Positions 12,974-23,000 are shown, counted from the stretch's first letter. The stretch is DNA of 48,218 bases from an archaeon GW2011_AR19 (GCA_000806015.1 JWKY01000008.1:1-48218), one strand, 5' to 3'. Translations and numbers: made by a program. Notes: a model not told the origin generated them from the sequence alone.

Positions 12974-14971
12974 ATGAAAAAATTGGCGATAATCTTTGGA
13001 TTATTTTTATTAATGTCTGTTGCATTTGTTTCTGCGCATTATAATTCTGAAAATGATTTAGATAAAAACGGAAAAGTTTCTTTTAGCGAATGGATAAAAA
13101 ATATTTTTGGAAAAATTACTGGGAAAGCATTGGACCAACCTCAACAGGGACCTCTTCCTCTTTGCCTTGACAGCGACGGAGATGGTTATAACTCTACTAT
13201 TGGTGACGCGTGTGGGAGAGTTGTAGATTGCAATGACCTCAATAAGCTAATCTATCCTGGAGCTCCAGAGAATACCACTGCTCTTTGTTCGGACAATTTA
13301 GATAATGATTGTGATTTTGGAAAAGATTGCGCGGATTCTAATTGCAATTTAAAACTTAGTACAGGAGGAAAAACTTGTCAATATGGAACTGAGACAACTT
13401 GTAATGATGTTTTCGACAACGATGCTGATGGAAAAATAGATTGCGCTGATTCTGATTGTAGTTCTTCTTCTTCTTCTTCGTGTGTGCAAGTTGGTTGCGT
13501 GAATGGCGCTACCCAAATCTGCGGGACTACTGATGCTGGAGAGTGTAATAAAGGAGTTCAAACTTGCTCAAGTGGGCAATGGAGTGCTTGCGGAGGTGCT
13601 TATGTAGGTCCTGCAACAGAAATCTGCGGAAATAATATTGATGAGGATTGTAACGGGGTTGATTTGGTTTGTCCTATTACTGCTTGCACAGATACCGACG
13701 CTGGAATAAATTACACTATTGCAGGAAGCGCATATAATTTAACTTTTTTAAATTCTCCAAAACAAGATTATTGCATTAATAATACTCATTTAAATGAAAG
13801 TTCCTGCTCTGTAAATAATGCAGTTATTTCTCAACCTTATAATTGTAAATTATTAGGCGCTGCATATTCGTGCTCTCAAGGAGCATGCTCCTGCAACCCT
13901 ACTTATGTAAAATCCAGCTGTGCAAACGAAATCGCAGTTTTTGAAGACGCAAGCGCCTGTGGCGCTTCTGATTATACTGCGCCTTATGACTGCGACGGAA
14001 ACGGGGTAATTTCAAAACCTTCCTGCATTTCAACAACTGCTGACGTTTCAATAGGAGAAGGAATGGAATTTTTGCCTTTTGATAATTCAATAAATTATTC
14101 AGGCGCGGGTTCGCAAATAGTGCAGGTAGCAGAAGGTTATCAGGGAGTTGAATTTGACTGGAATTTTTCAGCTTCAGAAAAACTTGATTTTTGTGACATT
14201 GAAATTAAAACCTCTTCTCCAACAAATAACTTTGGTTATGTTTTGTTTAATTCAACTCAAAATATCTCCAATAAAATAGTTTATGTTGATAAATTAAATT
14301 CAAGTTCAGGAGCAGTTTGCATAAAAGATGTTTCCGGAGTTGTTTCAGTCAGTGAATTTAGTTCTAATTGTTCTGCAAGCAACGAAGTTTTATTGATATG
14401 TCCCTCCCCAAGGGATGACTCTGGTGAGCCTTCTCCGACTAATTCAATTTATAATTGTGATATTTCAGAGGATAATCTTACATTTATTGTTTGGCCTTTA
14501 AATCATTCTGCAGTTAAAGAGATGTTATCAATTACCGGATTAGTCAGCGACGGAACAGGATGTTTTGAAAATTGGAATTGCACCGAATGGTCTGACGCTG
14601 TTAATCAGTGCGGAACAAAAACTTGCAATGATTTAAATAATTGCGGGACAAATCTTTCAAGACCCTTAGAAATTAAAAGTTGTGTTTTGATTGGAGAGAC
14701 AGAAGGAGACGAATTTGAGACAGGCACAAGTGAAAGTCGGGAATCTAATACAAAATCTGTTCTTTTTATTATCCTTGGAATTGTCGGACTTATTTTAATT
14801 ATTTTTCTTATTTTGCATTTTATGAAAAGAGGAAAATCTGAAGAAGAATTTTCAGAGCCTCCAGCACACCATCAACAAACTCCTCCTCCAAGAAGTCTGC
14901 CTGCTCCTCCTCAAAACAGAGCAGTTCATCATAACCAATATCAACATACTCAGTTAGCTCCTCAGCGTTAG
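12974..14971 (+). CDS. Secreted MopE-like Cys-rich surface protein with C-terminal anchor
   Basis: A 665-residue protein. Residues about 1-21 form a signal peptide (LAIIFGLFLLMSVAFVSA). It contains an EF-hand-like DLDKNGKVSFSEW and MopE-type metal repeats (CLDSDGDGYN ... DCNDLNKLIYPGAPE ... CSDNLDNDCD; later EICGNNIDEDCNG). A poly-Ser run encoded by a TTC/TCT tract lies near residue 165. The middle is Asn/Thr-rich. A TM helix sits at about 592-615 (VLFIILGIVGLILIIFLILH), followed by a Pro/Gln-rich cytoplasmic tail. Known MopE repeats bind Ca or Cu. A two-hairpin element at 14405-14431 encodes P-S-P-R-D-D-S-G-E-P. The role is cell-surface; the ligand is unknown. Confidence 0.82.
   Translation: MKKLAIIFGLFLLMSVAFVSAHYNSENDLDKNGKVSFSEWIKNIFGKITGKALDQPQQGPLPLCLDSDGDGYNSTIGDACGRVVDCNDLNKLIYPGAPENTTALCSDNLDNDCDFGKDCADSNCNLKLSTGGKTCQYGTETTCNDVFDNDADGKIDCADSDCSSSSSSSCVQVGCVNGATQICGTTDAGECNKGVQTCSSGQWSACGGAYVGPATEICGNNIDEDCNGVDLVCPITACTDTDAGINYTIAGSAYNLTFLNSPKQDYCINNTHLNESSCSVNNAVISQPYNCKLLGAAYSCSQGACSCNPTYVKSSCANEIAVFEDASACGASDYTAPYDCDGNGVISKPSCISTTADVSIGEGMEFLPFDNSINYSGAGSQIVQVAEGYQGVEFDWNFSASEKLDFCDIEIKTSSPTNNFGYVLFNSTQNISNKIVYVDKLNSSSGAVCIKDVSGVVSVSEFSSNCSASNEVLLICPSPRDDSGEPSPTNSIYNCDISEDNLTFIVWPLNHSAVKEMLSITGLVSDGTGCFENWNCTEWSDAVNQCGTKTCNDLNNCGTNLSRPLEIKSCVLIGETEGDEFETGTSESRESNTKSVLFIILGIVGLILIIFLILHFMKRGKSEEEFSEPPAHHQQTPPPRSLPAPPQNRAVHHNQYQHTQLAPQR
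14405..14431 (+). repeat. In-frame two-hairpin element in the MopE-like gene
   Basis: TCCCCAAGGGATGA followed by CTC-TGGT-GAG-CCT. It is base-identical to the copy at 20402-20428 and encodes S-P-R-D-D-S-G-E-P. Confidence 0.85.
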
Positions 14972-15004
14972 ATTCTTTTTAGATATTTTTTAAAATAAAT
15001 AAAG

Positions 15005-15050
15005 AAAACAGGAAGTTTTCATTATTCATTTAACAGGAAATAAAATGAAT
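15005..15050 (+). repeat. Family 1 repeat, copy E
   Basis: AAAACAGGAAGTTTTCATT then ATTCATTTAACAGGAAATAAAATGAAT. It is almost identical to 584-626. Its ATG opens no long frame. The 240-bp gap 14972-15211 also holds copy F and a separate hairpin at 15100-15120. Confidence 0.75.
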
Positions 15051-15099
15051 AAAGATTTATAAAGCAACTTTTTCTTTACTAAATATCCAATGAGCGATT

Positions 15100-15120
15100 A
15101 AAAATTCGCGAGGAATTTTT
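15100..15120. repeat. Perfect 8-bp-arm hairpin
   Basis: AAAAATTC-GCGAG-GAATTTTT is fully self-complementary around a 5-nt loop. It could be a transcript 3' end for the surface gene or a relic of the repeat families. It is preceded by a TATA-like CTAAATATCC at about 15079. Confidence 0.45.
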
Positions 15121-15154
15121 AATTGTTCTTATAACTAAATAGAAATAAAACCAA

Positions 15155-15215
15155 AATGAAAGCAAAAACAGGAAATTTTTGTATTCATTCAAATTTCAGG
15201 AAAAAATTTAAATGA
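15155..15215 (+). repeat. Family 1 leader-hairpin repeat, copy F, before L7Ae
   Basis: AAAACAGGAAATTTTTGTATT then TTCATTCAAATTT and AAATTTAAATGA arms, nearly perfectly complementary. The L7Ae ATG at 15212 is inside the 3' arm. Confidence 0.75.
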
Positions 15216-15517
15216 CTGACATATATCAAATTATTGAAAAGGCAAGAAAGACCGGAAAAATAGAAAAAGGAACTAATGAAGTTACCAAAGCTATTGAAAG
15301 AGGAACTGCAAAATTAGTTGTTTATGCTTCTGATGTTGAGCCAAAAGAAATTGTTCAGCATCTGCCAGTTTTGTGCAAAGAAAAAAAGATTTTATGCAAA
15401 GAAGTTGATAGCAAGCAAAAATTAGGAATTGCAGCAGGTTTGCCTGTTTCAGCATCTTCTCTTGTTGTTATTGAATCCGGCGACGCTGAAAAAGAAATTG
15501 TTGCTCTGAAAAAATAA
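15212..15517 (+). CDS. rpl7ae: Ribosomal protein L7Ae (kink-turn RNA-binding protein)
   Basis: A 101-residue protein starting MTDIYQIIEKARKTGKIEKG, followed by the signature GTNEVTKAIERGTAKLVVYA (RNA-contacting T-N-E-x-T-K) and DVEPKEIVQHLPVLCKEK. The length is that of normal archaeal L7Ae, but the usual N-terminal extension is shorter. L7Ae binds kink-turns in 23S rRNA, box C/D and H/ACA guide RNAs and RNase P. It opens a short cluster with S28e and L24e, as in many archaea. The start is inside a family 1 repeat hairpin, so its translation could be affected by leader structure. Confidence 0.95.
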   Translation: MTDIYQIIEKARKTGKIEKGTNEVTKAIERGTAKLVVYASDVEPKEIVQHLPVLCKEKKILCKEVDSKQKLGIAAGLPVSASSLVVIESGDAEKEIVALKK

Positions 15518-15622
15518 ATTTTTTTAAGATAAAAATATAATTTAACCAAATGAAAAACAAATTATCAAATACAAAAATTTTTAATAGGAAAATAACAAAG
15601 GAGTTGTTAATAATTTTATAAA

Positions 15623-15931
15623 ATGGGCGGAAGTTCAAAACAACAAAAACAAAAAGAAGATAAACAGCAGCAGCAATCTTCAAAAGGAAGCGAGAGAATT
15701 GTTTTAGGAGAAGCTGTGCCGGCTCTTGTAGAAGAGATTTTAGGAAGGACTGGTTTTAGAGGAGAAGTTACACAAGTTAAGTGTCTTGTTCAGGAAGGCA
15801 AGGATCAGGGACGGTCAATGAGGAGAAATTTAAAAGGGCCTGTGAGAGTTGGAGATGTTTTAATGCTTAGAGAAACAGAAATTGAGGCTCGTAGAATCAA
15901 ACCAAAAGTAACAAAGGGGGCTTATACATGA
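15623..15931 (+). CDS. rps28e: 30S ribosomal protein S28e
   Basis: A 102-residue protein. The core [60 protein letters not shown] is the S28e OB-fold. It is preceded by a Gln/Lys/Ser-rich extension of about 25 residues ([20 protein letters not shown]) absent from most archaeal S28e, which are about 70 residues. It sits in the small subunit near the mRNA exit. It follows L7Ae at 105 bp and overlaps the next gene by 4 bp. Confidence 0.95.
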   Translation: MGGSSKQQKQKEDKQQQQSSKGSERIVLGEAVPALVEEILGRTGFRGEVTQVKCLVQEGKDQGRSMRRNLKGPVRVGDVLMLRETEIEARRIKPKVTKGAYT

Positions 15932-16170
15932 TAATTGATTTAGAAATTCCAACAATAGAAAATGGAAAAATTAATTTTTCTAAATTAGAATCTGAATTAG
16001 GAAAGTTTTTTTGCAATGATCCGGAAAATGTTTATGTTAATGTGATGGGAAAAGATAAATTTCTTGTAAAAGAAGTAATGGATAATTTACAACCTTCTTT
16101 TGATTATAAAATTCTTGGAATAGGAAGAAGAAAAGATAATTATTTAATTAAAGTTGGAGCTAAAATATAA
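15928..16170 (+). CDS. Hypothetical 80-aa protein between S28e and L24e
   Basis: Starts [20 protein letters not shown] and contains [20 protein letters not shown] and [17 protein letters not shown]. It is translationally coupled to S28e (ATGA overlap) and ends one base before L24e, so it is surely co-expressed with ribosomal genes. The family is not recognised. Size and strand/helix alternation suggest a small alpha/beta RNA-binding or ribosome-associated protein, but that is inference from context. Confidence 0.7.
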   Translation: MIIDLEIPTIENGKINFSKLESELGKFFCNDPENVYVNVMGKDKFLVKEVMDNLQPSFDYKILGIGRRKDNYLIKVGAKI

Positions 16171-16171
16171 A

Positions 16172-16336
16172 ATGCCAATCTGTTTTTATTGCAAAAAAGA
16201 ATATGATATTCATAGGGGTTTGACTTTTATTTTAGCTGACGGAACAATAAAGCATTTATGTTCCTCAAAATGCAGAAAAAATATGCATATGAAAAGAAGA
16301 AAAGTTCGTTGGATTTCTAAGAAGAAAAAAGAATAA
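16172..16336 (+). CDS. rpl24e: 50S ribosomal protein L24e
   Basis: A 54-residue zinc-ribbon ribosomal protein starting MPICFYCKKEYDIHRGLTFI. Zinc ligands: C4 and C7 in C-F-Y-C, then C-S-S-K-C near residue 35. The length is typical of archaeal L24e. The ATG at 16172 is preferred to one at 16154, because family members start M-x-x-C-x-x-C. It is the last gene of the L7Ae cluster. The usual archaeal neighbours Ndk and aIF5B are absent here; aIF5B is at 46365. Confidence 0.95.
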   Translation: MPICFYCKKEYDIHRGLTFILADGTIKHLCSSKCRKNMHMKRRKVRWISKKKKE

Positions 16337-16337
16337 A

Positions 16338-16460
16338 TTGCTCACTTCATTTGGATTTATTTATAATTTTACTTTAAACAATTTAATTAAAGTATTAACC
16401 TCATTCTCAATCTTTGCTGTTAGGATAATCTTCTTAATTTCTGCGAGTGAAACGAGCAAG
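16338..16460. repeat. Family 3 repeat, copy 1
   Basis: It begins TTGCTCACTTCATTT and ends TGAAACGAGCAA, an imperfect terminal inversion. Inner ends GGATTTATTTATAAT and TTAATTTCTGCGAG are shared with 27541-27669, while the middle differs. No coding frame. It lies between L24e and the next promoter. Confidence 0.55.
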
Positions 16461-16489
16461 TATTTTTAAAAGGAGATATATTCTTGTTT

Positions 16490-16507
16490 AAAGCAATATT
16501 TAAAAGG
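16490..16507 (+). promoter_or_regulatory. TATA box for the 733-aa surface protein
   Basis: TAAAGCAATATTTAAAAG is nearly the same as the promoter at 28989-29005 (ATAAGCAATATTTAAAAA), suggesting a shared promoter type. A Shine-Dalgarno-like GGGGTGGT precedes the ATG at 16546. Confidence 0.5.
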
Positions 16508-16545
16508 TTACCCTACCTAAATTTTTTAGAAATAAAAGGGGTGGT

Positions 16546-18747
16546 ATGGTGTATAAAAAGTATATTAAAAGAGGGGGTAAGTTATTTGGTCCGTATTATT
16601 ATAGAAGTATAAAAAAAGGCGGTAAGGTAATTACTCAATATGTTAAAAACCCAAACGATTTTCCCAAAAAAAAGTTTTCAATTGGCTATAAAAAGATTAA
16701 TAAAAATTTCTTAATTTTGCCGATACTCTTTTTAATTTTAATTGCAGGTTTCTTTATTCTTAAGCCCGTTTTAACCGGTAAGGTAATTCTTTCTGTTGAT
16801 AATTCTTATGTTTCTCAGGAAGCTCTTTTTGGCGAACTAAAGCTGAATTTAGAGCCAAATGAATTTATTCCTGCAGATACAAAAGTTTTAATTAACAATG
16901 AAGAATTTATTTTAAGAAATTTAATAAAAGAAATTCCAAAACCGGGAGAATTTTATGTTTCTGGAACAGAAATTTCCGGGAAAGGAGAGGGCTATGGTTC
17001 AGGAAATCCGGAAGTTTTTTTTGTTTTGAATATTTTGTCTGAGAAAGAGAAGGATAAAGAAATTTCTAAGGGAATTTTAGAAAATGAAACAACAGAATCT
17101 AATGAAGCTGAAGAAGAAACAGAAACAATAGAATCTAATGAAACTAAAGAAGAAATTCCTGCAGAAATAACAACTTCTGAAATTCCTGAAACTGAAGAAT
17201 CCCCAAGGGATGACACTGGTGAGCCTCAAACACCAATAGAAGAAATAGAAGAGACAACTCCGGCAACAGGGCAAATAATTTTGAATTTTTTTAATAAAAT
17301 ATTTTTGACAATTACAGGAAAAACTGCTCTTGAAAATGTTAATGAAGTTTCAGGAAGAGTTTCTAAAGACAAGCCAATTGTTTATGCGCTTGAACAGGGT
17401 CAGACAGCTGAAATAAAAAATTCAAATGAAAAAGTAAATTTGGAAATAATAAACAATACAGCGACTATAACAACGGATTATTCAGGCGAGAGGGCGGAAT
17501 ATTTGATAAATTTGTCTGAATTAAATATTCTTACAGGACAAAATGAATTTGAAATTAAATTAATTTACAACGACACTGAATTTGCTTCTATAGTTAAAAA
17601 TGTTAAATTTGAAAGCAATGAAACAAATATTACCGGGAGCAGTGTGATTTTTGAAAATCTTACAGAAGAGATAATTCAGCATACAGCAATTGCAGGAAAG
17701 CCGGTAAAATGGACAAAAAAAATAAAAGCAGATAGTCGGGAAACAAATGTTCTGCTTCCAAAAGAGGCAGAAAATATTTCGATTTATAAATTGGAGAATA
17801 CAATTGCTGCGGATTTGAATAATTCAATAACCGGAAGTTTGATTTTAAGTTATGAAAAAGAAAATCCTGGTTTTTTTAATAGATTATTTGCTTTTATTAC
17901 AGGAAGAGCAGTAGAGATTATTGAAAGGCAGGAAGAAATTGAAATTAATATCAGCGAAAATGCAAATAGTGATTATGAAATTGAATATTTTACTCCCGGA
18001 CCTGAAATTACAGAAAAAAATATTTCTAATGGAAAAGAGATTGTAATTTCTTCTGAAGTTAATTATGAAAACATTTTAGCATATACGGCTCTTCCCGAGA
18101 ATATTAATTTAGAAGAAATTAAACTTTATCATAAAATAAATGGTTCTACACCCGACGGTGTATCCTCTGGTGAGGTAAGAGTTTTAGTGGATTTTATTGC
18201 TTATACCGAAGACAATAAAATTGTAGAAAATGAAAATGATTTAGATGATGATGTTTTGAATGAAATTGAAAATAAAGTTTTGAAAAAAGAAGAAAATGAA
18301 ATTATGGAAAATAAATCTTTGGATAAACCATACAGGAATATAATTTATGGAGAAGAAATCCAAGAGAAATTAGATTATCAAATTAAAAAAATAAGAACAG
18401 AAAGCAAAGAAAAAGTTTCTTATATTGAATGGATTGTTCCGCATTTGTCAAATCAGACTTATGAACTTATTTTAATTTCAAAAGCAGAACATCTTGACGA
18501 AAATAAAACTTTTATTGAAGATGTTTATGAGCAGGTAAAAGAAAGAGATGGCAATTTTACAAACGAAATTCCTGCAAAACATTACATCAGAGTAACTTTT
18601 GAAAAAAATCTGACAAATGAAAATGATATTACAATTTATGCAAAGGCGGGCTGCAATGGCTCCATAAAAATAAATGAAATAGATGTTCCTTGCGAGATTT
18701 ATGAAAAGAAAATGAGGCTTGATTCCTTAAGAGGTGAAAATGGATAA
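16546..18747 (+). CDS. Large membrane-anchored surface protein (733 aa)
   Basis: The N-terminus KYIKRGGKLFGPYYYRSIKK is basic and cytoplasmic, with a conserved pattern typical of DPANN surface proteins. A TM helix follows at about residues 51-73 (ILPILFLILIAGFFILKPVL). The rest is an Asn/Glu-rich, strand-rich ectodomain with several ITGKT/ITGRA-like segments. Two in-frame repeat elements occur: S-P-R-D-D-T-G-E-P near residue 220 and T-P-D-G-V-S-S-G-E near 535. The product ends abruptly at DSLRGENG with no second anchor, and overlaps the next gene by 8 bp. No enzyme motif is visible; it is probably an adhesin-like or S-layer-associated protein. Confidence 0.75.
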   Translation: MVYKKYIKRGGKLFGPYYYRSIKKGGKVITQYVKNPNDFPKKKFSIGYKKINKNFLILPILFLILIAGFFILKPVLTGKVILSVDNSYVSQEALFGELKLNLEPNEFIPADTKVLINNEEFILRNLIKEIPKPGEFYVSGTEISGKGEGYGSGNPEVFFVLNILSEKEKDKEISKGILENETTESNEAEEETETIESNETKEEIPAEITTSEIPETEESPRDDTGEPQTPIEEIEETTPATGQIILNFFNKIFLTITGKTALENVNEVSGRVSKDKPIVYALEQGQTAEIKNSNEKVNLEIINNTATITTDYSGERAEYLINLSELNILTGQNEFEIKLIYNDTEFASIVKNVKFESNETNITGSSVIFENLTEEIIQHTAIAGKPVKWTKKIKADSRETNVLLPKEAENISIYKLENTIAADLNNSITGSLILSYEKENPGFFNRLFAFITGRAVEIIERQEEIEINISENANSDYEIEYFTPGPEITEKNISNGKEIVISSEVNYENILAYTALPENINLEEIKLYHKINGSTPDGVSSGEVRVLVDFIAYTEDNKIVENENDLDDDVLNEIENKVLKKEENEIMENKSLDKPYRNIIYGEEIQEKLDYQIKKIRTESKEKVSYIEWIVPHLSNQTYELILISKAEHLDENKTFIEDVYEQVKERDGNFTNEIPAKHYIRVTFEKNLTNENDITIYAKAGCNGSIKINEIDVPCEIYEKKMRLDSLRGENG
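17200..17226 (+). repeat. In-frame two-hairpin element, first copy in the 733-aa gene
   Basis: TCCCCAAGGGATGA-CAC-TGGT-GAG-CCT. One base differs from 14405 (CAC for CTC), which weakens the inner stem. It encodes S-P-R-D-D-T-G-E-P. Confidence 0.8.
18148..18175 (+). repeat. Divergent two-hairpin element, second copy in the 733-aa gene
   Basis: ACACC-CGAC-GGTGT, then AT, then CCTC-TGGT-GAGG. Primary sequence differs from the other copies, but the two-adjacent-hairpin layout and the TGGT loop are kept. It encodes T-P-D-G-V-S-S-G-E. Confidence 0.6.
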
Positions 18748-20083
18748 AAAAGAAATTAATTTTATTTTGGAAGAAGGAGAAGGATTGAAAATAGAGTTTA
18801 AAGAGAGTTTTGACTCAAAAAACCTATCTAAAGAACTTGTTGCCTTTGCAAATTCTGAAGGCGGGAAAATATTTTTAGGAATCAGCGATAAGAAAGAAAT
18901 AAAAGGCATTGATGTTAACAATAAATTAAAATCTCAAATTCAAGATATTGCGAGGAATTGCGAACCTCAAATTAAAATTAATTTTGAAGAATTTGAAAAT
19001 CTTTTGATAATAAATGTTTTTGAAGGAAAAGACAAGCCTTACAAATGTTCTTCAGGATTTTATTTGAGGCAGGGTCCAAATTCCCAGAAATTAACAAGAA
19101 ATGAGATTTTATATTTTGCAGTAAATCTTGGAAAAATTAAATTTGATGAACAAATAAATGAAAATTTTAAATTTCCTAAAGATTTTGATAAAAACAAATT
19201 TAACTCTTTTTTGAAGAAAAGCAACATTTCAAAGATGAATAATTCTAAAAATGTTCTAATAAATTTATCTGTTGCTGTTAAATCAGGTAAAAATATTCAA
19301 TTGAACAATGCTGGAATTTTATTTTTTGGAAAAAACATCCCTAAATTCATCAGGCAGAATTTTACAACTTGTGTTTTGTATAAAGGCAAAGAAAGAGTGA
19401 ACGTAATAGACAGGAAGGATTTTAATGAAGATTTAATCAGCAATTATGAAAATTCTCTTAAATTTTTAAAACAGCATTTAAAATTAGAATATATTATTAA
19501 GGGAGGAGGACCAAGGCAGGAAATTTTAGAGGTTCCAGAAGAAGCATTAAAGGAAGCTTTGTTAAACGCACTGGCTCATAGAGATTATTTTGAAAGCGGG
19601 GCTGGAATTTTTGTTGAAATTTTTGATGATAGAATTGAAATTTATAATAAAGGCAAACTGCTTTTTGATAAAAAAGATTTGGGAAAAATAAGTTTATCAA
19701 GAAATCCGATTTTATTTGATTTATTTCATAGAATAAATTTAATTGAGAAAATCGGTTCTGGAATAGGAAGAATAAAAAAATTAATCAAAGAAAGAAAATT
19801 AAAAGTTAGTTTTGAGAGCAATGAATTTTTTAGAATTATTTTTGAGAGGTCAAAAATTAGCCAGGAGAAAACTGTGGAGAAAACTGTGGAGAAAACTGTG
19901 GAGAAAATATTAGATATAATTCATAAAAATCAAAAAATAACGCAGGAAGAATTAGCTGAAAAAACGGGGTTGTCAAGAAGAGGGATAGAATGGAATATAG
20001 AAAAATTAAAACAAGAAGGCAAAATAAAAAGGATAGGTCCTGACAAAGGCGGTTCTTGGGAAATTTTAAAAAATGAAAAATAA
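18740..20083 (+). CDS. AlbA_2/RecG-like ATP-binding transcriptional regulator
   Basis: A protein of about 447 residues. The N-terminal AlbA_2 (Schlafen-like) domain has KIEFKESFDSKNLSKELVAF and ANSEGGKIFLGI. The C-terminal RecG-like regulator region has ALKEALLNALAHRDYFESGA and IEIYNKGKLL. A tandem linker EKTVEKTVEKTVEK follows, then a winged helix (ITQEELAEKTGLSRRGIEWN). This is the family often misnamed ATP-dependent helicase RecG-like; it has no helicase motor. It is probably a DNA-binding regulator or defence-associated protein. The ATG at 18740 after GAGGTG is preferred to the GTG at 18734. It overlaps both neighbours, so it is embedded in the surface-protein operon. Confidence 0.85.
   Translation: MDKKEINFILEEGEGLKIEFKESFDSKNLSKELVAFANSEGGKIFLGISDKKEIKGIDVNNKLKSQIQDIARNCEPQIKINFEEFENLLIINVFEGKDKPYKCSSGFYLRQGPNSQKLTRNEILYFAVNLGKIKFDEQINENFKFPKDFDKNKFNSFLKKSNISKMNNSKNVLINLSVAVKSGKNIQLNNAGILFFGKNIPKFIRQNFTTCVLYKGKERVNVIDRKDFNEDLISNYENSLKFLKQHLKLEYIIKGGGPRQEILEVPEEALKEALLNALAHRDYFESGAGIFVEIFDDRIEIYNKGKLLFDKKDLGKISLSRNPILFDLFHRINLIEKIGSGIGRIKKLIKERKLKVSFESNEFFRIIFERSKISQEKTVEKTVEKTVEKILDIIHKNQKITQEELAEKTGLSRRGIEWNIEKLKQEGKIKRIGPDKGGSWEILKNEK
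19865..19900 (+). repeat. 12-bp tandem repeat x3 in coding sequence
   Basis: The unit GAGAAAACTGTG occurs three times plus a partial unit, encoding the E-K-T-V linker repeat. Such K-T-V-E linkers are known in this regulator family and vary in number between homologues. Confidence 0.8.
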
Positions 20084-23000
20084 AATAAAAAATTTAACAA
20101 TATTTGGAATAATATTAATTTCTATTTTCTTATTTATATTTTTAGCAAGCGCATTAACTCCGCAGGAAGAGATTGCGCAATTAGAAAACGAATTAAACAG
20201 CGCGGGTTATGATTGGCTCGTTAACTATTCCCTAAGGGATGACCCTCATGGGCCTAATTTAACTTATCCTAGAGTTGAAGTTTATGAGAAAGATAAGAAT
20301 GATACAATTGCAACTTTTGAAAAAATCAGCGAAGACAAGGAATATAAAATTTATCTGACAAATCTAAATGGAAGCCAGAACACTTTTGATTTGAAAGTTT
20401 TTTCCCCAAGGGATGACTCTGGTGAGCCTGGAGGAAGTGTTTGGTTTGATTATATTGTTGACCCGATTATTCTCGGAAATGCCAATTCAGTAAATACAAA
20501 CACAACTTATGAAAACAACTTCACGCACTTAAACGTCTCAAATTCATCAATAATTGCATATTATCCTTTTGATGTTAATAATAATTCTGATGGAATAACT
20601 TATGATTATACAGACAAGAATAATGATGGAGTTAAAATGACTGGAGTAACTTTTAACAATACTGGATGTATTTATGGAAATTGTTATACTTTTAGAGGTT
20701 CTGATGCCAGTAATCTTACTCTTCCTAATGGCGCAGGAGTTTATGGTTCATCTCCAAGAACACTGTCTGTATGGGTAAAAACAACAGATACTTTTGGAGC
20801 ATTTTGGGCTTATGGAAATAGAAATGCAAATACTGAGGAATTTACATTATTTATAAACAGCGGTTCAACTATATTGCTTAAAATTCAAGGAGCGGGAATG
20901 ATTCAATGGCCAACTTCTAACGTTCTAAATGGAAATTGGCATAATGTTGTTTTAACTTATAATGGAAGCACAATTAATAATTCTGAATTATATTTAGATG
21001 GAGTTAAATTAGTCAGAACTGAACTTACTGTAGGAACTCCAAACACTCAACCTAAATTCTTTATACTTGGCATGGCTCAATATGCGGGGTATGAATTTGC
21101 AGGAGAATTAGATGAATTTATGGTTTGGAATACTGCTTTAACCGCTGACGAAGTTTTAGCGATTTACAACAACCAAACAAATAGATTTTTTCCAACAGGA
21201 ACAATGAATTGGACGGGTGTGAATTTTGCAGGAAATGATACAATAAATATAACTTTGCAGGGTTGTCAGCAAAACATGGGAAGCTCTTTGAAAGCAAGTG
21301 TCAATGACGGGGCTTTTGTTGCATTTGACAGCAATTGTTTTATTCAGGATTACAATGCAACAGGAGATTTAAATTCTGCAAATGTGACAATTCAATTTCT
21401 TGCAGGAACAAATAATTTTTACACTCCGTTGGTAATTGGGAATTTGAGTTTGGATAATAGAGATGCAATTTTCCCGCAAATCTCTTTCAAATCCCCGACG
21501 CCTGCAAATGGAACTATCAGCTCAGACAATAATTCAATCATCATAAATACTTCTATAACTGAATTAAATTTAAATACGGCAAAATTTAATTGGAACGGAA
21601 CTAATTTCACGATTTTCAATGATTCAACAGTTTTGCATTTGGGTTTGAATAATTTTTCAGCAATTGGAGAAAACGGAACTCGTGTTGTGGATGTTTCAAA
21701 ATATGAAAATCACGGAACACCTAATGGGGCATTTTTTAATAGCACAGGAGGATTTTATGGCGGAGGTTATACTTTTGACGGCGTGAATGATTTTATTAAT
21801 GTTAGCGACCCTTCAAGTCTTAATATAACTGGCAAAATAACAGTTGCGTCTTGGATTAAACTTTCAGCATCTCAACTTAATGCACCCATTGTAGCAAGAT
21901 GGGGGAGCGACCAAAGTTATTTGCTGGGTGTAGACTATGTGACTGCTAATAAGATTATATTTGGAATTAGAGTTTCTGAGGTGTCTAAAACTGCAACTTC
22001 AACAAATACTTATAATGATGGGAAATGGCATCAAGTTGTTGGTGTTTTTAATGGAACAAATGTTTTGCTTTATATTGATGGAGGAGCAGAAGCGGTAACA
22101 GGAAGTGCAACAACAGGACCTATTGATGGACCCGCAAATAATGTTTTTATTGGAAGTTATAATTCCCTTGGTAATTTTTTCAACGGCTCAATAGATGAAG
22201 TCCGTATTTTTGACAGAGCTTTATCTGCAAACGAGGTTACACAATTGTATATGTCAAATTTGCAAAAGTTAAATAATACAGATTGGCTTCTTTATGTTAA
22301 TCAGACAAAGCATAATTCAACAACTGGTTTAGGCAACGGGCAATATACTTATTTCTCAACTGCTATAGATACGGCAGGAAATGAAAATTCAACTGAAACA
22401 AGGACAATAACTTTAGATACAACAAATCCAACTTTTACCTGGAACTCGCCAACACCCGCAGACAAAACATTTTCGTCAAGTAATTCTTCATATTTGAATG
22501 CAACAATTACCGACGCCAGTAATACTTCAGCATGGTTTGACTGGAACAAATCAGTTAAAGGATATTGGGCAATGGATTTCAGAAACTCAACAGATGTTTT
22601 TGATAATTCAACATACAGCAACTTTGGAACAATTTCAGGAGCAGTAGCAAACATTTCAGGAAAACGCGGGGATTCTTTTACTTTTGATGGTGTGAATGAT
22701 TTAATAAATATTAATACAGCAGTTGGTGATTTGGCTGCAACAACTAAAGGAACTTGGAGTGCTTGGGTTAAACCTGTTGATGCAACGCCTACGGCTCAAG
22801 ATGAAATTATTGCATTTGCTAATGGTGATCAGACAGATATGATACATCTTATGATAGATATAACGACTGGAAATTTTCGGATAAATGCTATAAATAATGG
22901 GGCAGCATTGTGGCAAGTGGCTACCGACGTTGCTCCTTTTTCTGATAATACCTGGACCCAGATTGCATTAGTTCAAGACGGGGTTTCGCCAGTTTTGTAT

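Noticed and set aside
13460..13486. TCT/TTC run encoding poly-Ser as a phase-variation site
   Set aside because: The period is three bases, so length changes keep the frame; it can only alter linker length.
18740..20083. ATP-dependent helicase RecG
   Set aside because: No Walker A or DExx helicase motifs; the domains are AlbA_2, a RecG-like regulator region and a winged helix.
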